NCBI RefSeq assembly: GCF_012489685.1
Contig: NC_080043.1
Location: forward strand, 80,492,292 to 80,556,291
Length of the DNA stretch: 64,000 nucleotides
Direction: 5' to 3'
Origin: Lotus japonicus
Lineage: Eukaryota; Streptophyta; Magnoliopsida; Fabales; Fabaceae
The position numbers were made by a program, and so were the translations under genes. The notes beneath the pieces were generated by a model. That model saw nothing but the letters and a program-made list of their open reading frames with translations. It ran no database searches and was not told the origin of the DNA. Position 1 is the first letter of the stretch, and each line of letters begins with the position of its first letter. Positions 45,095 through 57,410 of this stretch are shown here, one piece after another.

Positions 45095-46504
45095 TATGTC
45101 GCGTATTGAAAGTGCGTCTCAACCGCACTTTGACCATGTGTTACAGACGCAATCATAACGTGCGATAAAACCTTATGGTATTAATTTATTGCATCTTCTA
45201 CGAGCATCAACGACGCTTGTTCATGGTGCGTCTTCATCGCCCTTGAAAAAGTAAGACAACACGTTGTCCTAAAGTACGTTCGAAAGAGGTATTTTTGAGA
45301 ATCTAGTATTTCTTTGGGTCTGAATAGATGTAGGAGGGTCTGATTAACTATTCTCATTATACAGTGCATGACCAAACGTTGTATAATATTAAAATTTTAT
45401 CAGGTCTTATCCTATTAGACCTAATACAATCAAGTCTTATACTATCTGCAGGTTTTATATTATACATCATACTAAACGGACCCCGTCAAGCTCAAATTAT
45501 GCAAAGAATTTCACTATAAGAATGTTTTTATTGAGAGCTATTAGCCTGTTATAAGTTAGCAGTTGGTTGGGTAAATCAGATTAAGTATATACCCTGAAAT
45601 TACTGAACTCATTTAATCAACTCTCGTTGTGAATTCAACGGTATGGGTGTGTTGCACATCTGCAGGGTAAAAAAAGGCAAAATCAACTTATGCTAACATT
45701 GTGTAATTTTATTTGGATGTATTTCTTAAATGAGAGGCATGTTCTCATTATCTTTTTAATTTAATAATCAGTTTTAGTTTCTGGTGTTTAAAAAACTTAT
45801 TTGCTTCTTTTGTAAAAAAAAATGTTTCTCTTTACGCGACCTGGTTCTTTATTTTATATATATATTTAAATAGAGAGACTCTGTTGAATCTGTACTTTTT
45901 AGCAGATGTATTGAGACTGCAAAGTATACATGTCATGTCAAAATAAGAAGGTTATTATATCAAGTTATCAACAGAAAAAATACACTATTGAAGATTGAAA
46001 AAAATAATAAAAAAACTATTATCAGGAGTTAAGGAGTTGTAGAGGGTAGGGGAACAAAGATTAGGGATAAGTCTGGTGATGATTGGGTCGTTGTCAAATG
46101 ACCGGAAAGGCTCCTCCTTGTAGTGTGGTTGGTGACATGGCCTTAAATTCCGCTGCTAATTCAATTGTTAATTTATTGCATGCTTACCTTTCTTCTCATT
46201 GTTCTTCTGAAAAATTTAAGATCAAACCACTTGGCCTTTGTCGTTAAGCGAGTTCTCAAAAATTAATGGGTCCTGTTATTATTTCAGTGTTCTAATAATG
46301 GAATTGTGAGTGTTTACTAAATCCGCTCTCTTTAACATTAATACCTATTTTCATTATTAATTATTCAGAAATACGGGTATTTTTTTTTTTTGTCTTTTGA
46401 CCACAAGTCTTCACGGGAAAATGAGTCTCACGTGACTAATCTAACTCGGTATACCTTAGTTTGTTTTTTTATAAGTCTCGGATACGGTAGTGATGTTCTT
46501 GACA

Positions 46505-46615
46505 ACAAATATATTATTTTTTACCTCAGAAGAGTCGAACCCGGATCAGGAGCCTAGACAAAATCCCTTAAGGAAATGACCATTCAATACTTGTGCCAAC
46601 CCTTGTGGTTAATTA
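46505..46615 (-). repeat. tRNA-derived SINE-like repeat, second family
   Basis: Read on the minus strand: aaccacaagggttggcacaa, then aagtattgaatggtcatttc, then gatccgggttcgactcttct (a T-arm-like box B). It differs from the family at 37068-37165. A weaker relative may lie at 52955-53040. Confidence 0.5.
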
Positions 46616-48855
46616 TTTAGAAATACTCCTTTAAAATATTATTTATTGACTTTATAAAAAATGCAACTAATTTTTGTTGACTTTTAATTTATCCTTTAAA
46701 ATATATTTTATATCTCATTATATATTCTTCTCATAAGGAAATTATTTAGAAAAATATTAATTGATATTATCTCATTATTTATTCTTCTCATAAGCTTGAT
46801 AAAGAAAATGAATCACATTAGAATGGAGAAACTTTTAGACGCGACATGAGATGCATTCCTATAAAGCTAAAATGAATTGTATGAGTACATGAGGAATGCA
46901 TGTGTTTAAATAAAATAATTTAATTTAAAAGAAGAGGGAAATATAATTGCATAACTATATATGTTTGGTTTTTGTTTGAAAACCATTCGAGAATTCGTGT
47001 AAACAACCCAAGTGAAAATCAAACATATGCACTAGATACTACTCCAGGTGGGATTCTTTGTAAAAAAAATTGATTACCCACACTTCATTTCCTCCTGATT
47101 AATTTTATTTTTATCTTTCTTCTCATTTCTATTATATCACATATCAAATCTTTTATATATATGTATATGTATGTATGTTCAATATCTCTCCTGGTGGTGT
47201 ATCTTTAAGAGAATTGTATCCTTGGGGCGCTTAGCTAGACTCTATTTTAACCTTCCCATCCACAATATCACAAAAAATTTATACTACACCTGCAATATAT
47301 GCTCTGTAGTCTGTATGACTGATTAATTAAAGAAAGAAAATTTGGATGCAGATAACGATATGGATTGCAAATATCAGCCGCACGCGCCCCTGGTGGTAAT
47401 TAATGATCATGCAATTAATAGATTCACCAAAAACTTTAATAGAACCATGTGTAAATTCCATTTTCCTTTTCCTTAATTAGCCTGGCAGGGGAAATTTTCA
47501 TCAGCATCAGATAATAACACATTAATGTGAAAGAGATCGAGAAAGAGAAACAGAAAGCAAGTGGACCAAAATCCAAACGAGACGCTTACGTTTGATCATA
47601 ATTTGAAAAACTGAGCCCTAACAAGGCAAAAAAAATGAAAAAGGAAGTTATCTATGTGCCGTAGCGTCAAGCGTGCACCATAGTTGAAGAAGAAGCACTC
47701 TTGTACTTATTGGAGTATGTTGGGCATTTTCTGCATGAATTTGAAGTACGGCTAATGGAAACAAATTAACTAACAACAAGACCCATTTTTATTTCAAAAA
47801 TAAATTTGTTCTTTAGCTTACAAGAGTCAATTTGTACGTAGCTGTTAAAAAATGTCACAACTTATAATTGTAATGATTTCTAGTGTATGAAGTCTGACAC
47901 TATTATGCGTACATGAATAAACATGATTAGAAAATGTCACTTTCTTTTTACCTTGATTAGTGACGAAATCAAGATGCAAAGCTTACGTAATAATGAACAA
48001 GCCCTTTAAGATTCCCATTTGACTTGCCTAAAGCTGATGAGGCTTTATTAGCCGTCACTCTATTTTTATCTCTCTTTCTAGGTCGTTGGATTTGAAAGTG
48101 TGTCATGTGTTCAGTTTGTACTCATGCTCCATGCATGTCTCAGCGGAGCCCATAGTAGACTAGAGAGAGTGCTGGTGCAACAGGACAAGCCGAGCCATGT
48201 ATGGCCTCTGCACCTTCCTCTAACAATCCGACAAACCACGTGACATAAAGACCAAAGTCATATGATAATTAGAAACATGACCTTACTCATCATCATGATT
48301 TTACAAGATGAGATAAAGTGATGAGGCCCATGTAATTGCTGTTATAAAAGTGAAGGAAAAAAAAAAAACGAATATATTATCAAAGTCTCCATTCGACACA
48401 TATGAGATTTCAATTCAACTAGACACCACCAAAAAAATATATGTAAAGGTTAAAAATTGTGAATAATGGTAGACATCGTGATTAAGTAAAGACCCATAGT
48501 TGACAATGCCATTCCATCTAATAACTTGAATTACTCCCACACATTTTCTTCTTTTTATCCTCTTTTTGGTTGCATCATGGTATTTCCATAGCCGCAGTTA
48601 TGAAGTAATTAATCTCATCAAAACACTGTGAATACATTAAATTAGGTAGATTTCTCTTAACAAATTACTCTTATACACAATGTCTAGATGTTAAACTCGA
48701 CTAAATACTTAAAAGTTAAGCTCAACTACATATCAACTGTGCTGACACTTGTCGTGTCATTTTATCCCTCTAACTACACATTCCCACTAAATAGTAAATA
48801 CACTAAAGTACTACATGCATATATTGAAGTTATATAATTGACACATTTTAAGGTT

Positions 48856-49044
48856 GGGTTGTCTAAATGACTCATGATAAAGTTTGGGTTAAATAACACA
48901 TCATCCAATCACATTGGAGATAAATGCGTTGAAAATAAATTAATAAATAAAATATAGAAATTTCAACTCACTTATCTCCAATGTGATTGGATGATGAGTT
49001 ATTTAACCCAAACTTTATCATGAGTCATTTAGACAAACAACCCC
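48856..49044. mobile_element. Mutator-type MITE, hairpin, 9 bp duplication
   Basis: 189 bp with arms of about 68 bp: GGGTTGTCTAAATGACTC left, mirrored at the right end. It is flanked by TTTAAGGTT at 48847-48855 and 49045-49053. Same family as the intron copy at 14444-14598. The near-perfect hairpin could give rise to small RNAs if transcribed. Confidence 0.85.
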
Positions 49045-49484
49045 TTTAAGGTTAGAAAAATGTTAGCTTGACACTTCTTCACCTTCATTTACTGAGAGAC
49101 AAGAAAGAAAGAAAATGAATTAAAATATATGATACACGATGTAATAGTTAGAAAATGAAAATGAATATATTGAAGTGTGAATATATCATAACTCTTATAA
49201 AGGTTATGAACCGACGGACATCATATATAAATTTTTAAAAAAGAGCTTATTAGTGAAGGATTTACAAAAGGAAATAACATTTAAATTTGATCAAAGCTAA
49301 TTTAAGTAATGTGTATATTGAGAACATGATCACATTTAATGACAACCCCTGATTTGATTAAAAAAAAACTAAGAAACATGATATGTGATCAAAGGCCTAA
49401 TTATTTCCCTATTTGACAAAGGAACATGGGAGGAGAAAAAGAAGAAGGAGGGATTTGATTTGATTTGGTTTAATTATTATTCCG

Positions 49485-51221
49485 CTACACTGACGTGTTG
49501 GACACGTGGCAGAGCGGCTCAGAGGAAGTGGAACGAGCAAAGTTCCACAGGTCAATCTCGCTGGTGGTGGTGTAGTGATGATCCTGTGCAGGAGTCATGT
49601 ATGCAGCTGCAGGAACAGGACCAGCCCTGGCAGCATGTGATGATGTTGATGAAGATGATGATGATGATCGGAGAGTGGGGAGTTGCAGATCATGGTGGTC
49701 ACTGCCAGTGCAGAACACCATGGTGGGATCATTGAAGCATGGCTGGCCATTCAGCTGAGAAGCAACAAGCCTATCCAACGCTGCCCAGTTGGTTAGACCT
49801 CCTGATGTTACCACCATTGATGATGGTGATGCCTCCAATGGATGGTGGATTGTGAATGACCCTTCATTATTCTCTGTTGCCATCTCCACCGGAATAACCG
49901 GATGGTACCCGTTATTGTTGTTATCATTGTTGTCATTGGTGTCCATGCTTGCGGATTTTGGACTCTCCAAGCTTGGGAGTTTCAAGAACCTGTTGTCATG
50001 GTAGCCGCCACCTCCACCACCGCCATTGTTGTCGAAAGGCCTCACAAACCTTCCGTAGTTATTGTAGTTGGCTTGATCGTAGTTGTTCTCTTCCTTGCAT
50101 GATGATCCCCTTCCCATTTGCTGAAGTATTTGCTCCAGAGCTCCCTCATCACAAGCGTCAAACAAGTGGCTTCTTCTTCCGCCTTCGCCGGAGATGGAGG
50201 AGGCCAAGGGGCTGTCTAGGGTTTTCAGATGGTTCTTCTTCTTGAATATCCTGCACACCACCCATCCTTCTTCCTGGCTACCATCTCCAATCACATTAGC
50301 CACCTAACAAAAATTATTGCAGAAAAAATGTATCAGAGTCTTTATCATAAAAAGTTTCAGAGTTTGATCTTTCTTCCTGGCTATAGTACATCTTCCATCA
50401 CATTGACTCTATATTATTCTAATAAAAAAAAGGCTGAGTCCATGCTCCCAGCGGAAGATAGATTGACCCGTTCTTTGTTCATACTTCAAACACAATGAAC
50501 TCTTGTGTAAAGAAACGTGCTATAATATGATGGTAAAATTATTGAAGTGAACAATATTTGTATGAAAAAATAGCTCTTCTTTAGGTGCTTTCTTTCACTA
50601 ACAGCTTTAAGGCTCTTTGGATGGTTGATGGATGATACTTACAATATTGGTCTCGTTGCTGGTGTTGTTGTCGTCTAGTCTGTATTCATGCATGATCCAG
50701 TCAGATTTTTGGCCATGAGGAGCTCGGCCTTTGTAGAAAACCAGAGTCTTCCTCATTCCAATCCTCTTGCCGTTGCTGTAAATCACCTTGTCACGGCCAG
50801 TGGCCTTCCAGAACCCTGCAGCGGTGGCGCGATTGGTGCGTGTTCCGGTCGGATACTTCTTGTCTTTGTGGCTGAAGAAGTACCAGTCATTTTGTGGAGT
50901 GGTTCCTATTTTGCATTTCTCTGCACAACATCAAATTAAACCACACTCAACATCATGACATGGTTCATATACACACACCAGAAATAGAAGTAAATGAATA
51001 CATAAAGATAGCTGGATATAGTTAAATATGTCACCTTGTATGTCCCATGGCTCAAGCTTGTTGAGATCAACATCACGAATGACATCAAGGTCAATCTTCT
51101 CATAAGAGACCTTCTTTCTCAAGTAGTACTGCAGAAGCTCCTCTTCTGTTGGGTGAAACCTGAAGCCAGGAGGGACTTGAGATTGTCCATTCACAGAAAT
51201 ACTCATATTGTTTTCCGGCAT
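49485..51221 (-). CDS. NST1: NAC transcription factor, NST1-like (secondary wall thickening)
   Basis: Three exons: 51221-51035, 50920-50643 and 50303-49485. Splices are CAAG/GTGACA to GTGCAG/AGAAATG and AATATT/GTAAGT to TTGTTAG/GTGGCT; both junctions are in frame, giving 427 residues. The NAC domain (about residues 16-170) holds all five subdomains: [76 protein letters not shown] and [14 protein letters not shown]. The acidic, Asn/Gly/Ser-rich C-part keeps NST1 landmarks ([28 protein letters not shown], end LCHVSNTSV). NST1 switches on cellulose, xylan and lignin genes in fibres and anther endothecium through MYB46-type regulators. The ATG at 51221 is the first in frame; an alternative five residues in (MSISVNGQ) is the conserved family start. 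NST2 or NST3 are less likely. Confidence 0.95.
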
Positions 51222-51373
51222 TCAGGGTGAGTTGGAGAGTGATGATAGCAAGAAGAGAGAAGCTACCTAGTTGTTATCAGAGAGAACACATTCAAAACAG
51301 CTACAAGAAAGGAAAAGGAAAGATAATGTGTTGGTCTGTGTACTGCAATATTGAGTATGTAAAAGATCCAAGA

Positions 51374-51382
51374 CTATATATA
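51374..51382 (-). promoter_or_regulatory. TATA box of the NAC gene
   Basis: Minus strand TATATATAG-type run about 155 bp upstream of the ATG at 51221, a usual distance for a plant TATA box with a short leader. The leader carries purine-rich (minus: pyrimidine) tracts. Confidence 0.5.
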
Positions 51383-51389
51383 TGTGCAG

Positions 51390-53770
51390 TGGGACAGAAA
51401 GAACCAAGGGATACAGTATCAAACATATAATATAATATTATTTATATGTCAATTACCTAATATATTTGGTTCAACAAATATTATACTAAAGCCACTATAA
51501 CTAATTAGTGTACTAAAATTCAAACTTTCTGGTCCATTAATTTAATATAAAGTTGAATTTCAGAGCATAATAGCCGAATCTGTCATGAATGCACTGCTTT
51601 ATACACCCTTACAGCTTAATTGAGACCTTTCTTGACAGATGCGTTACAAATACTACATGTGTTCTTATTTAACTGTATAGAAAGAGAAAAAAAAACACAC
51701 ATTTTAAGGAGCACAATTAATGTTGTTAATTTAAGAAAAATATTACTATTATTTTTTCATATTTTACCTTTTGAAATGTATTTTAATTTTCTTTTATTAC
51801 TCTCACAATGGCATTATTTGAAAAAAGATCATTTAATATTCTCTTAAATGGCATTATCGTGAACAATTAATAAAGAATGAGAGTAGTATTATAAAACCAT
51901 TACTAATATGTTATTTAGCCAACTGTTTAAGCTTATGCGATTATTGGTTTATGGTATTATTTTCTAAAAAAATGTGAATAGTAGACAAATAAAAATGGTA
52001 TTTTATATTTTGTTTGAATGGTTGAAGGGATGACACCAGACACCAATGACCAATTGGGTAAATGGGTTATAATATGATCAAATGTGGATTAATAAAAAAA
52101 ATGATGAAATGTGGGGTTAGTTTTACTATTCTGGGAGAGAAGTGCCACCTACCAAGAAAGATGGAGAAAGAGAGGTAACTGTTGGTGAAAAAATGTATTG
52201 TGGGGGCCACGTGTATGCGGGTATCACTTAGGGACCCCACAAGGGTGGACGTCTTGGAAGAGTAAGGGCGCACGCTCACATCCACAACTACGACCCCTGA
52301 CCTTAAAATCTCCATGGAAAAGCACCTCTCAAACAACCATGGACCATGGCCAAAATTAACCTCTCTCTCTTTCTCTACATACTATACATACACAGCTCTA
52401 TCTTTAACTTACTTTTATTAATGACCCCTTTCACTTTCATGTTTGGCTTGGCAACCACCGCAACAAGAATGAGAAAACAAAAAAAGAATAACAGGGTAGG
52501 ACCCTGTAATTAGATGAAAATAAGAAAAATGTGATGAATAGTACTAGTAACAAGTTGCAAAAAAGTAGAATGATTTATGGTTTTAAGTTTGTAATTAATA
52601 ATTATCATGTTTAGTTTCATACACACATGGTAATTTTTCCCCTCTTGTAATCTTGTTCACTCTGCTTCTGGCTCTGTTTCTGCATTCTGCAAATTAGTCA
52701 TATTATACGGATTAAAAAAGAGTATGCAGCACAAACCTCTAAATAGGATTATCGGAGGGTGATTGAGTAATTTTACTTATAGACTACTAAACTTTTTAGT
52801 ATTACATTAATTATCATTACTGGTGATATATATATATATATAGAACAATTTAAATTTGTTCCGTAATATAATACATATATTACTTAGATAATTTTTCCTA
52901 TTTAAAAAAAAACAAAGTAGTTTAAAATATCTAAATTTTGGGTCCTAAGTGGATATCTCATGTATGCACCTTGTGGCACAAGACTAATCCTGGATTCCCC
53001 GTTCAAATACTAACTTAATCTGATTACTTAGTCCGGATTCAAGTCATAGTTAAATTTCAACATCGAATACACGTAGTCATTGAACTATAATATATTCCTA
53101 AGGGAACTTCTTTGTTGAATTTTTACCACATGTTACGTACGTGAGTTACAACCAAACTCTATCATTGTTATTTTACTATCAGCATCAATCGCACTATTAC
53201 ACCACAAATGCATAATATATCATCACCGTTAGTTGACTGTTGCATCAGCAGCCACCCTCCTTTCTTCTTTATCACCCATATACAATAACTGTTCTTTGTA
53301 TATCACGACTCGAAATCTTTCTACTTGTTTTAGCCAGAGTAGAGTGTAACAAAGCTACCTGTATTCACTCTGATATCTATCTACTAATAGCATGCTTTGG
53401 CCAAGTATTGTTGCACCTTTTTCTTTTTCAATTTTAACCTTCACTCGATCGCAAGGACGGATACAGGTTGAAGTATATGAGGGCAAGTGCCCTCACTTGA
53501 CTTTAGATCAAAAACATTAGAAAAAAAATTAATGTTGTAAAAGTATGTGACCTTTTATGGCCTATTTGGTAAAAAATGTCTTCATTTGTGTCCCACATTT
53601 CTAAATGTTCTCACTTGAGTAGTAAAAGTATGTGGTTTTTGATGGTCCATTTGATAAATTCGTACCTCACCTTTTTAGGGAATGTTTTCAAATTTCCTAC
53701 TGTGATGGAGAAATTCGTACCTCACCTTAACAATGCAAACGCTCTGTCTCTCTTTCTTGGATAGCCCCTA
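51390..53770. other. NAC gene upstream region, no other gene
   Basis: Promoter-proximal DNA for the NST1-like gene, then generic AT-rich intergenic sequence. A TA microsatellite lies at about 52826-52842, and a possible SINE-like fragment at 52955-53040 (gtgccacaaggtgcatac on the minus strand). No gene recognised. Confidence 0.45.
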
Positions 53771-53785
53771 CACTTCATTGGCGTC

Positions 53786-54265
53786 TTGAATGGAACAACC
53801 TTTTTAGCCTACAATAGAGCTTTAAACCCGAATGATAATGGCGTGGGAGGGGTGCTTAGAAGCAGTGAAGGCCAAATATTGGACTGTTTCTTGTTGTCGT
53901 TGGGGAAGAAGTGGACGTTCGAAGCGGAAGTAGAAGTCAATCTTGACACGTTGAAATTCTGTAAAGAGTTCAACGTCAAAAATCTTATAATTGAGAGCGA
54001 CTCAACGACGGTGGTGGGTTGGGCAATCAACTTAGCTCCAAGACCATGGAAGCTTATAAATGGATTGAATCTTACTGATATGTTATGTCAAGAGGTGAAT
54101 TACGTATGCATATTTCATATTTTGAGAGAGGCAAATGTTTTTGCCGATGTTTTGGCAAAACATGGATGTACTCGTGAGAACCCTCTTTGGGCTTTTATTT
54201 CATTTTGCCTACTTTGTATCTGGAGTACTATTTTCATCAATAATTTTTTGGTTTTTAAAAGAAAA
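53786..54265 (+). pseudogene. LINE 3' fragment: RNase H domain with A-rich tail
   Basis: Frame with GVGGVLRSSEGQILDCFLLS, then AEVEVNLDTLKFCKEF, LIIESDSTTVVGWAIN, ICIFHILREANVFADVLAKH: the RNase H (RVT_3) domain that ends plant L1 ORF2 (catalytic Glu and ESDS Asp visible). The upstream strand with the first Asp is missing. It finishes with 'ttggtttttaaaagaaaaacc', a LINE-like 3' end. The frame is open for about 180 codons but is a 5'-truncated copy, not a host gene. Confidence 0.75.
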
Positions 54266-55439
54266 ACCTACAACAAAACTTTTAGGGGTCAACGCTACAC
54301 GTCACCTCAAGCCCACGACTACAACTACGTGAGCTAGCGGATCCAGGACTTGTGATGGAGCAAGAACTATCACTCTCATTGGACCAGATACTTTACTAAC
54401 CTTCTCTCCCTTATCTAGGATATGGGCTCATTTCACATCTGACCCATATCAAAAAACATCAATGAGAATGTTTGGCCCTTGCCCTTTTTGTCTATGTGTG
54501 TTACGGCGTCGTTGCTAATTCTCAATCAGCATCAAAGATTGGACTCTATTCCTCCTCTACCTATGGCCAAAACTAAAATATTTTCTCAATCGTAACTTGA
54601 TCAAGAGGAGGCAGAATAAGAGGAATCAGCTTCAATCGGTAAACACGACACGCCAGGTGTCCCGGTGAGTCTCCTTTCCCCAAATAGCTTAGTTGACGAT
54701 GCGAGATCTTGTCCTGATCCACCTCAACAAGGCCCTTCGCCGATTCTCGGAAGGGCTCATCGTGCGTTTTCAGGAGAAACTTTTGTGGGGTGATTTTTAA
54801 ATGCTCTGAGGAACAAGCAATTTAGGGGTTCACTAGACAAATTCTTTCTCATAGAACTAGATCATAGTCTTAATGGGGAGAATCTGGGTTTTCAGGAATG
54901 TTAGGGGTTTTGGATTCTCAACAAAGATAAGGGTCACTAAAGGGACTAGATTGAATTATTTGCTTTGGGGGGCTTTTTGATAGGTTAGGCTTCCTTTTGA
55001 TGTTTTGAGTTCTTGTTTATTCCTGAAATTTGTTGTCATTGGTTCATTAGGTTTCTCTGCATATGATTTGGGTTGTTGATGTTGTGGTTGGGGATTTCGA
55101 ATAGTTTATGGGACTTTGGAAGATTTTTCAAGCAATCTTTTCTCTGCTTGTTTCTTTTCAGACTTCTCCACTCCTGCGCTCTTCTACTTCTTTGAGTCTA
55201 TGGTTCCTTTTGCTGCCCTATATTTAAGTTTTAAAAACATGTTTCTATTATGTATTTCATCTTTTGGTGGTTTTTGGACTGATCTTATGTGACTTTGTTT
55301 GGTTCACTTGGTAGAGCCTTGTCCCCAAGTTAATTATTTATAATATATATTATATTCTTCTTTCTAAAAAAAAGGCTTCCTAAAATATTTTAGAGAGCGT
55401 TATGATGGATACTGAGCTTATAAATACAAATATAGTCAA
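54266..55439. other. gene-free stretch
   Basis: No gene recognised. 54600-54790 is less AT-rich and could be a retroelement leader, and 55330-55372 ends with an A run that may be another poly(A) tail. Neither is firm. Confidence 0.35.
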
Positions 55440-55620
55440 TCATTCATTTAAGTATGCATTATTCATTATGCAAAGTTAGAGTTGTTCTTACACACTAAGG
55501 TCCTCTCTTTGTTCTCTTACTGATTTGAGCAGCAGAGTGTCTTTTAAAGGTACACCTCCTGGATTGTCAATTGAGCTCTATCATGCCAGCAAAGTCATTC
55601 TAGGTAATGCAACACCATCG
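55440..55620 (+). repeat. Gypsy-type LTR end and leader, copy 1
   Basis: Reads 'gttctcttactgatttgagc', 'agcagagtgtc', 'aaggtacacctcct', the widespread end of plant gypsy LTRs ('ttgagcgtcggagtg...caggtacac' type). Copy 2 lies at 60985-61125, with the shared continuation 'gagctctatcatgccagcaaagtcatt'-like sequence. The CACTA element at 56450 has landed between them. Confidence 0.55.
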
Positions 55621-55734
55621 GCGGAGACAAAAAAATTCATGCAATCTCATTTCTGGAAGAACATATGACGTCATTTGTGGGAGAATTCGAACAGATTTCC
55701 AACCTAGAGTGAAGCGCGAAAATTAAAAAGTGAT

Positions 55735-56235
55735 CACGTCATTTGTTGGAAGTGTGTGTACTCATTAATTGCAACGTTCAGAATCCATATTAGCGGAAGG
55801 ATTTAAAAGATTCCAGAAGTTGAAAGTCTGAACAAAAGACTAAGTAATCCTCACACGATCGGAAATAATAAAAATATATCGTCTCAATTAAGGAAAATTA
55901 TGAGCAGATAAGACTCAGGAAAGTTCGAAACCAATTATGTAAGAAAATCTAGAAGTTTCTTTAAAATGATAAAATGAAAATTTTCCTCCAAAAAGGGAAA
56001 GCAAAATTCAAATAAAATAGGATAAAAAGGGGGAGCATTAAATTTGAGGACACAATCACCACCAAAGACACAATTATTTGGAAATGTATCTTGTCATTAT
56101 TTAAAACGTTCGGAATTCAGATTGGTCGAGTGAATTCTAAAAACTTTGAAAATTAAAAATCCGAATAAAAGACTAAATGATTTGCAGCCGATCGGAAAGG
56201 ATCTGTAAGAAATTAAATCTTTTCATCTAAAGGAA
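55735..56235. repeat. Diverged tandem repeat within the gypsy remnant
   Basis: A unit at about 55735-55880 (gtcatttgttgg, cgttcagaatcca, aaaagactaagtaat, cgatcggaaa) recurs in the same order at about 56085-56210 (gtcattatttaaaa, cgttcggaattca, aaaagactaaatgat, cgatcggaaa). The period is about 350 bp. Confidence 0.65.
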
Positions 56236-56639
56236 ACATCGATCAGATACTGTTTGACATAGTTTGATTAGCTTGACATTGCACAAGTTCAATGCCAAGC
56301 TGGAGGGCTCTATTTTGGTCGACCTAAAAGGTCCAACAATATCTCATTCAACCCCAAGGTCTAGCAAACACCATAACGGTGGATGAGATGACTTAGTTGA
56401 GGAACACATCATTCCAGTTATGGCAAGTGGCGTTCTAACCTACTTATTACACTACTACATAAATGACTTTTCGCCACGCCCCAATTGCCACGGTTATAGG
56501 CGGAACCGTGGCTAAAGGTCAGTTGCCACGGTTATACACGGAACCGTGGCAAAATGGGGAAATATTTTATTATTATTTTTAGGAACCGTGGCAATAGGCT
56601 ATGTTTTTTAGAAACCCCAGCAAATTAACAATCTGGCTC

Positions 56640-57010
56640 TAGTACTCCAAATTTTTTCCCTCCCCACACGCACTCTCCACCCCAACAGAACCCTAACCCT
56701 CAGTTCCCTCTTCTCCTCAGTTAGAAACCCCAGCAAAGACTCACATGAACACGATTTCCCTCTTCTCCTCCGCCTCGACTCAGTTCAAGAACACGTATGA
56801 GAACACGATTTCCCTCTCTTCCTCTCCCTCTCATTCTCAATGATCTCCCTCTTGCTTCGTCGTTCACAGTAGCTGCTCGCTGTCAGATACCGTAGCTGTT
56901 CAATTTCACAGTAGCTGTTCGTTGTCGTTCGCAGTAGTTGTTCGATTTCTGTCTTCTCCTCCGCCGTCTCCATACTCTTTCACTGTTCTCACTGCAAGTA
57001 CCATCCACAG
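56640..57010 (+). other. Leader-like segment of the chimeric CACTA gene
   Basis: Pyrimidine-rich sequence with internal duplications ('gaacacgatttccctct' twice, 'tagaaaccccagcaa' twice, 'cagtagctg' several times), ending ccatccacag/gtatcg, a good donor. A 33-codon frame starts at 56745 and does not enter the SOSEKI exons. It may be the 5' exon of a fused transcript. Confidence 0.4.
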
Positions 57011-57287
57011 GTATCGTTCTCACTCCGTACTCTTTGTTTTGGGTATGTGGTTGTAGGGTTTTAAAATTTTCCTTTGTGGATTGTGGTTTTTGAGGGGTTT
57101 GTTTGTTTTTTGTGCAGATGTGATTGATAGACTAAATGCATTGAGAGGTAGAGGCATGGCTTCCTTGTATTCATGGTCTTGTAAGAGGTGAGCAAGTTTT
57201 TAACACTTTCTATGTCATTATGTCCTGTTGTTTAATTTGTGTTGAGAAAAAAGAAAGAAAGGGGGAAATCAGGAAACTTGGTGCATG

Positions 57288-57410
57288 TTTGGATACACAG
57301 TAGATTTTCACCTAGGAATGAAGAATTGATTCTATAAGAAGCTAATCCTAGTTGCTTTTGTGGGAGTGCAATTAATTCTGGAAGGTTTTACGAGAATCCA
57401 AACATGCTCT
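57288..57410. mobile_element. MITE in the first SOSEKI intron
   Basis: A short inverted pair, gtgcatgtttggatac at the left and gaatccaaacatgctc at the right, encloses about 120 bp within intron 57188-57511. The TTG triplet lies on both sides. Possibly PIF/Harbinger-like. It may have been present in the donor gene or arrived later. A related phrase (gatgtttggatgtacc) occurs near 13932. Confidence 0.45.

Larger units (their letters stand above)
40828..45355 (+). mobile_element. Mutator-like element (MULE) with broken transposase gene
   Basis: 4528 bp, flanked by the exact 9 bp duplication ATTATACAG (40819-40827, 45356-45364). The ends are an imperfect inverted repeat of about 45 bp: left 'attattcagatcccctcc', right on the other strand 'gttaatcagaccctccta'. 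Subterminal zones (41180-41430 and 45095-45250) are full of 'gtgcgtc', 'gtgcga' and 'aacgc' repeats. The transposase gene runs plus from 41498 to 44407. A hAT MITE has landed between the gene and the right end. Confidence 0.9.
39949..45482. repeat. Possible older inverted-repeat element split by a MULE
   Basis: GGCTCGTTTGGTATG at 39949-39963 is matched inversely by CATACTAAACGGACC at 45468-45482 (12 of 15). Both flanks carry related 'ttgtataag' / 'caagtcttatac' phrases inward. Without the MULE the unit would be about 1 kb and would contain the ACC repeat. I found no target duplication, so this is a suggestion. Confidence 0.35.
45483..49484. other. gene-free region downstream of the NAC gene
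   Basis: About 4 kb with no gene I can support. It holds a SINE-like copy (46505-46615), a MITE (48856-49044), AT microsatellites and unremarkable AT-rich DNA. The poly(A) region of the NAC gene is presumably just below 49485. Confidence 0.5.

Noticed and set aside
49385..49735. 116-codon plus-strand frame over the NAC gene end
   Set aside because: Shadow of NAC exon 3 on the opposite strand; no similarity seen.
53786..54337. 183-codon frame as an intact host RNase H gene
   Set aside because: The first catalytic Asp strand is missing and the end looks like a LINE 3' end with an A-rich tail; treated as a LINE fragment.
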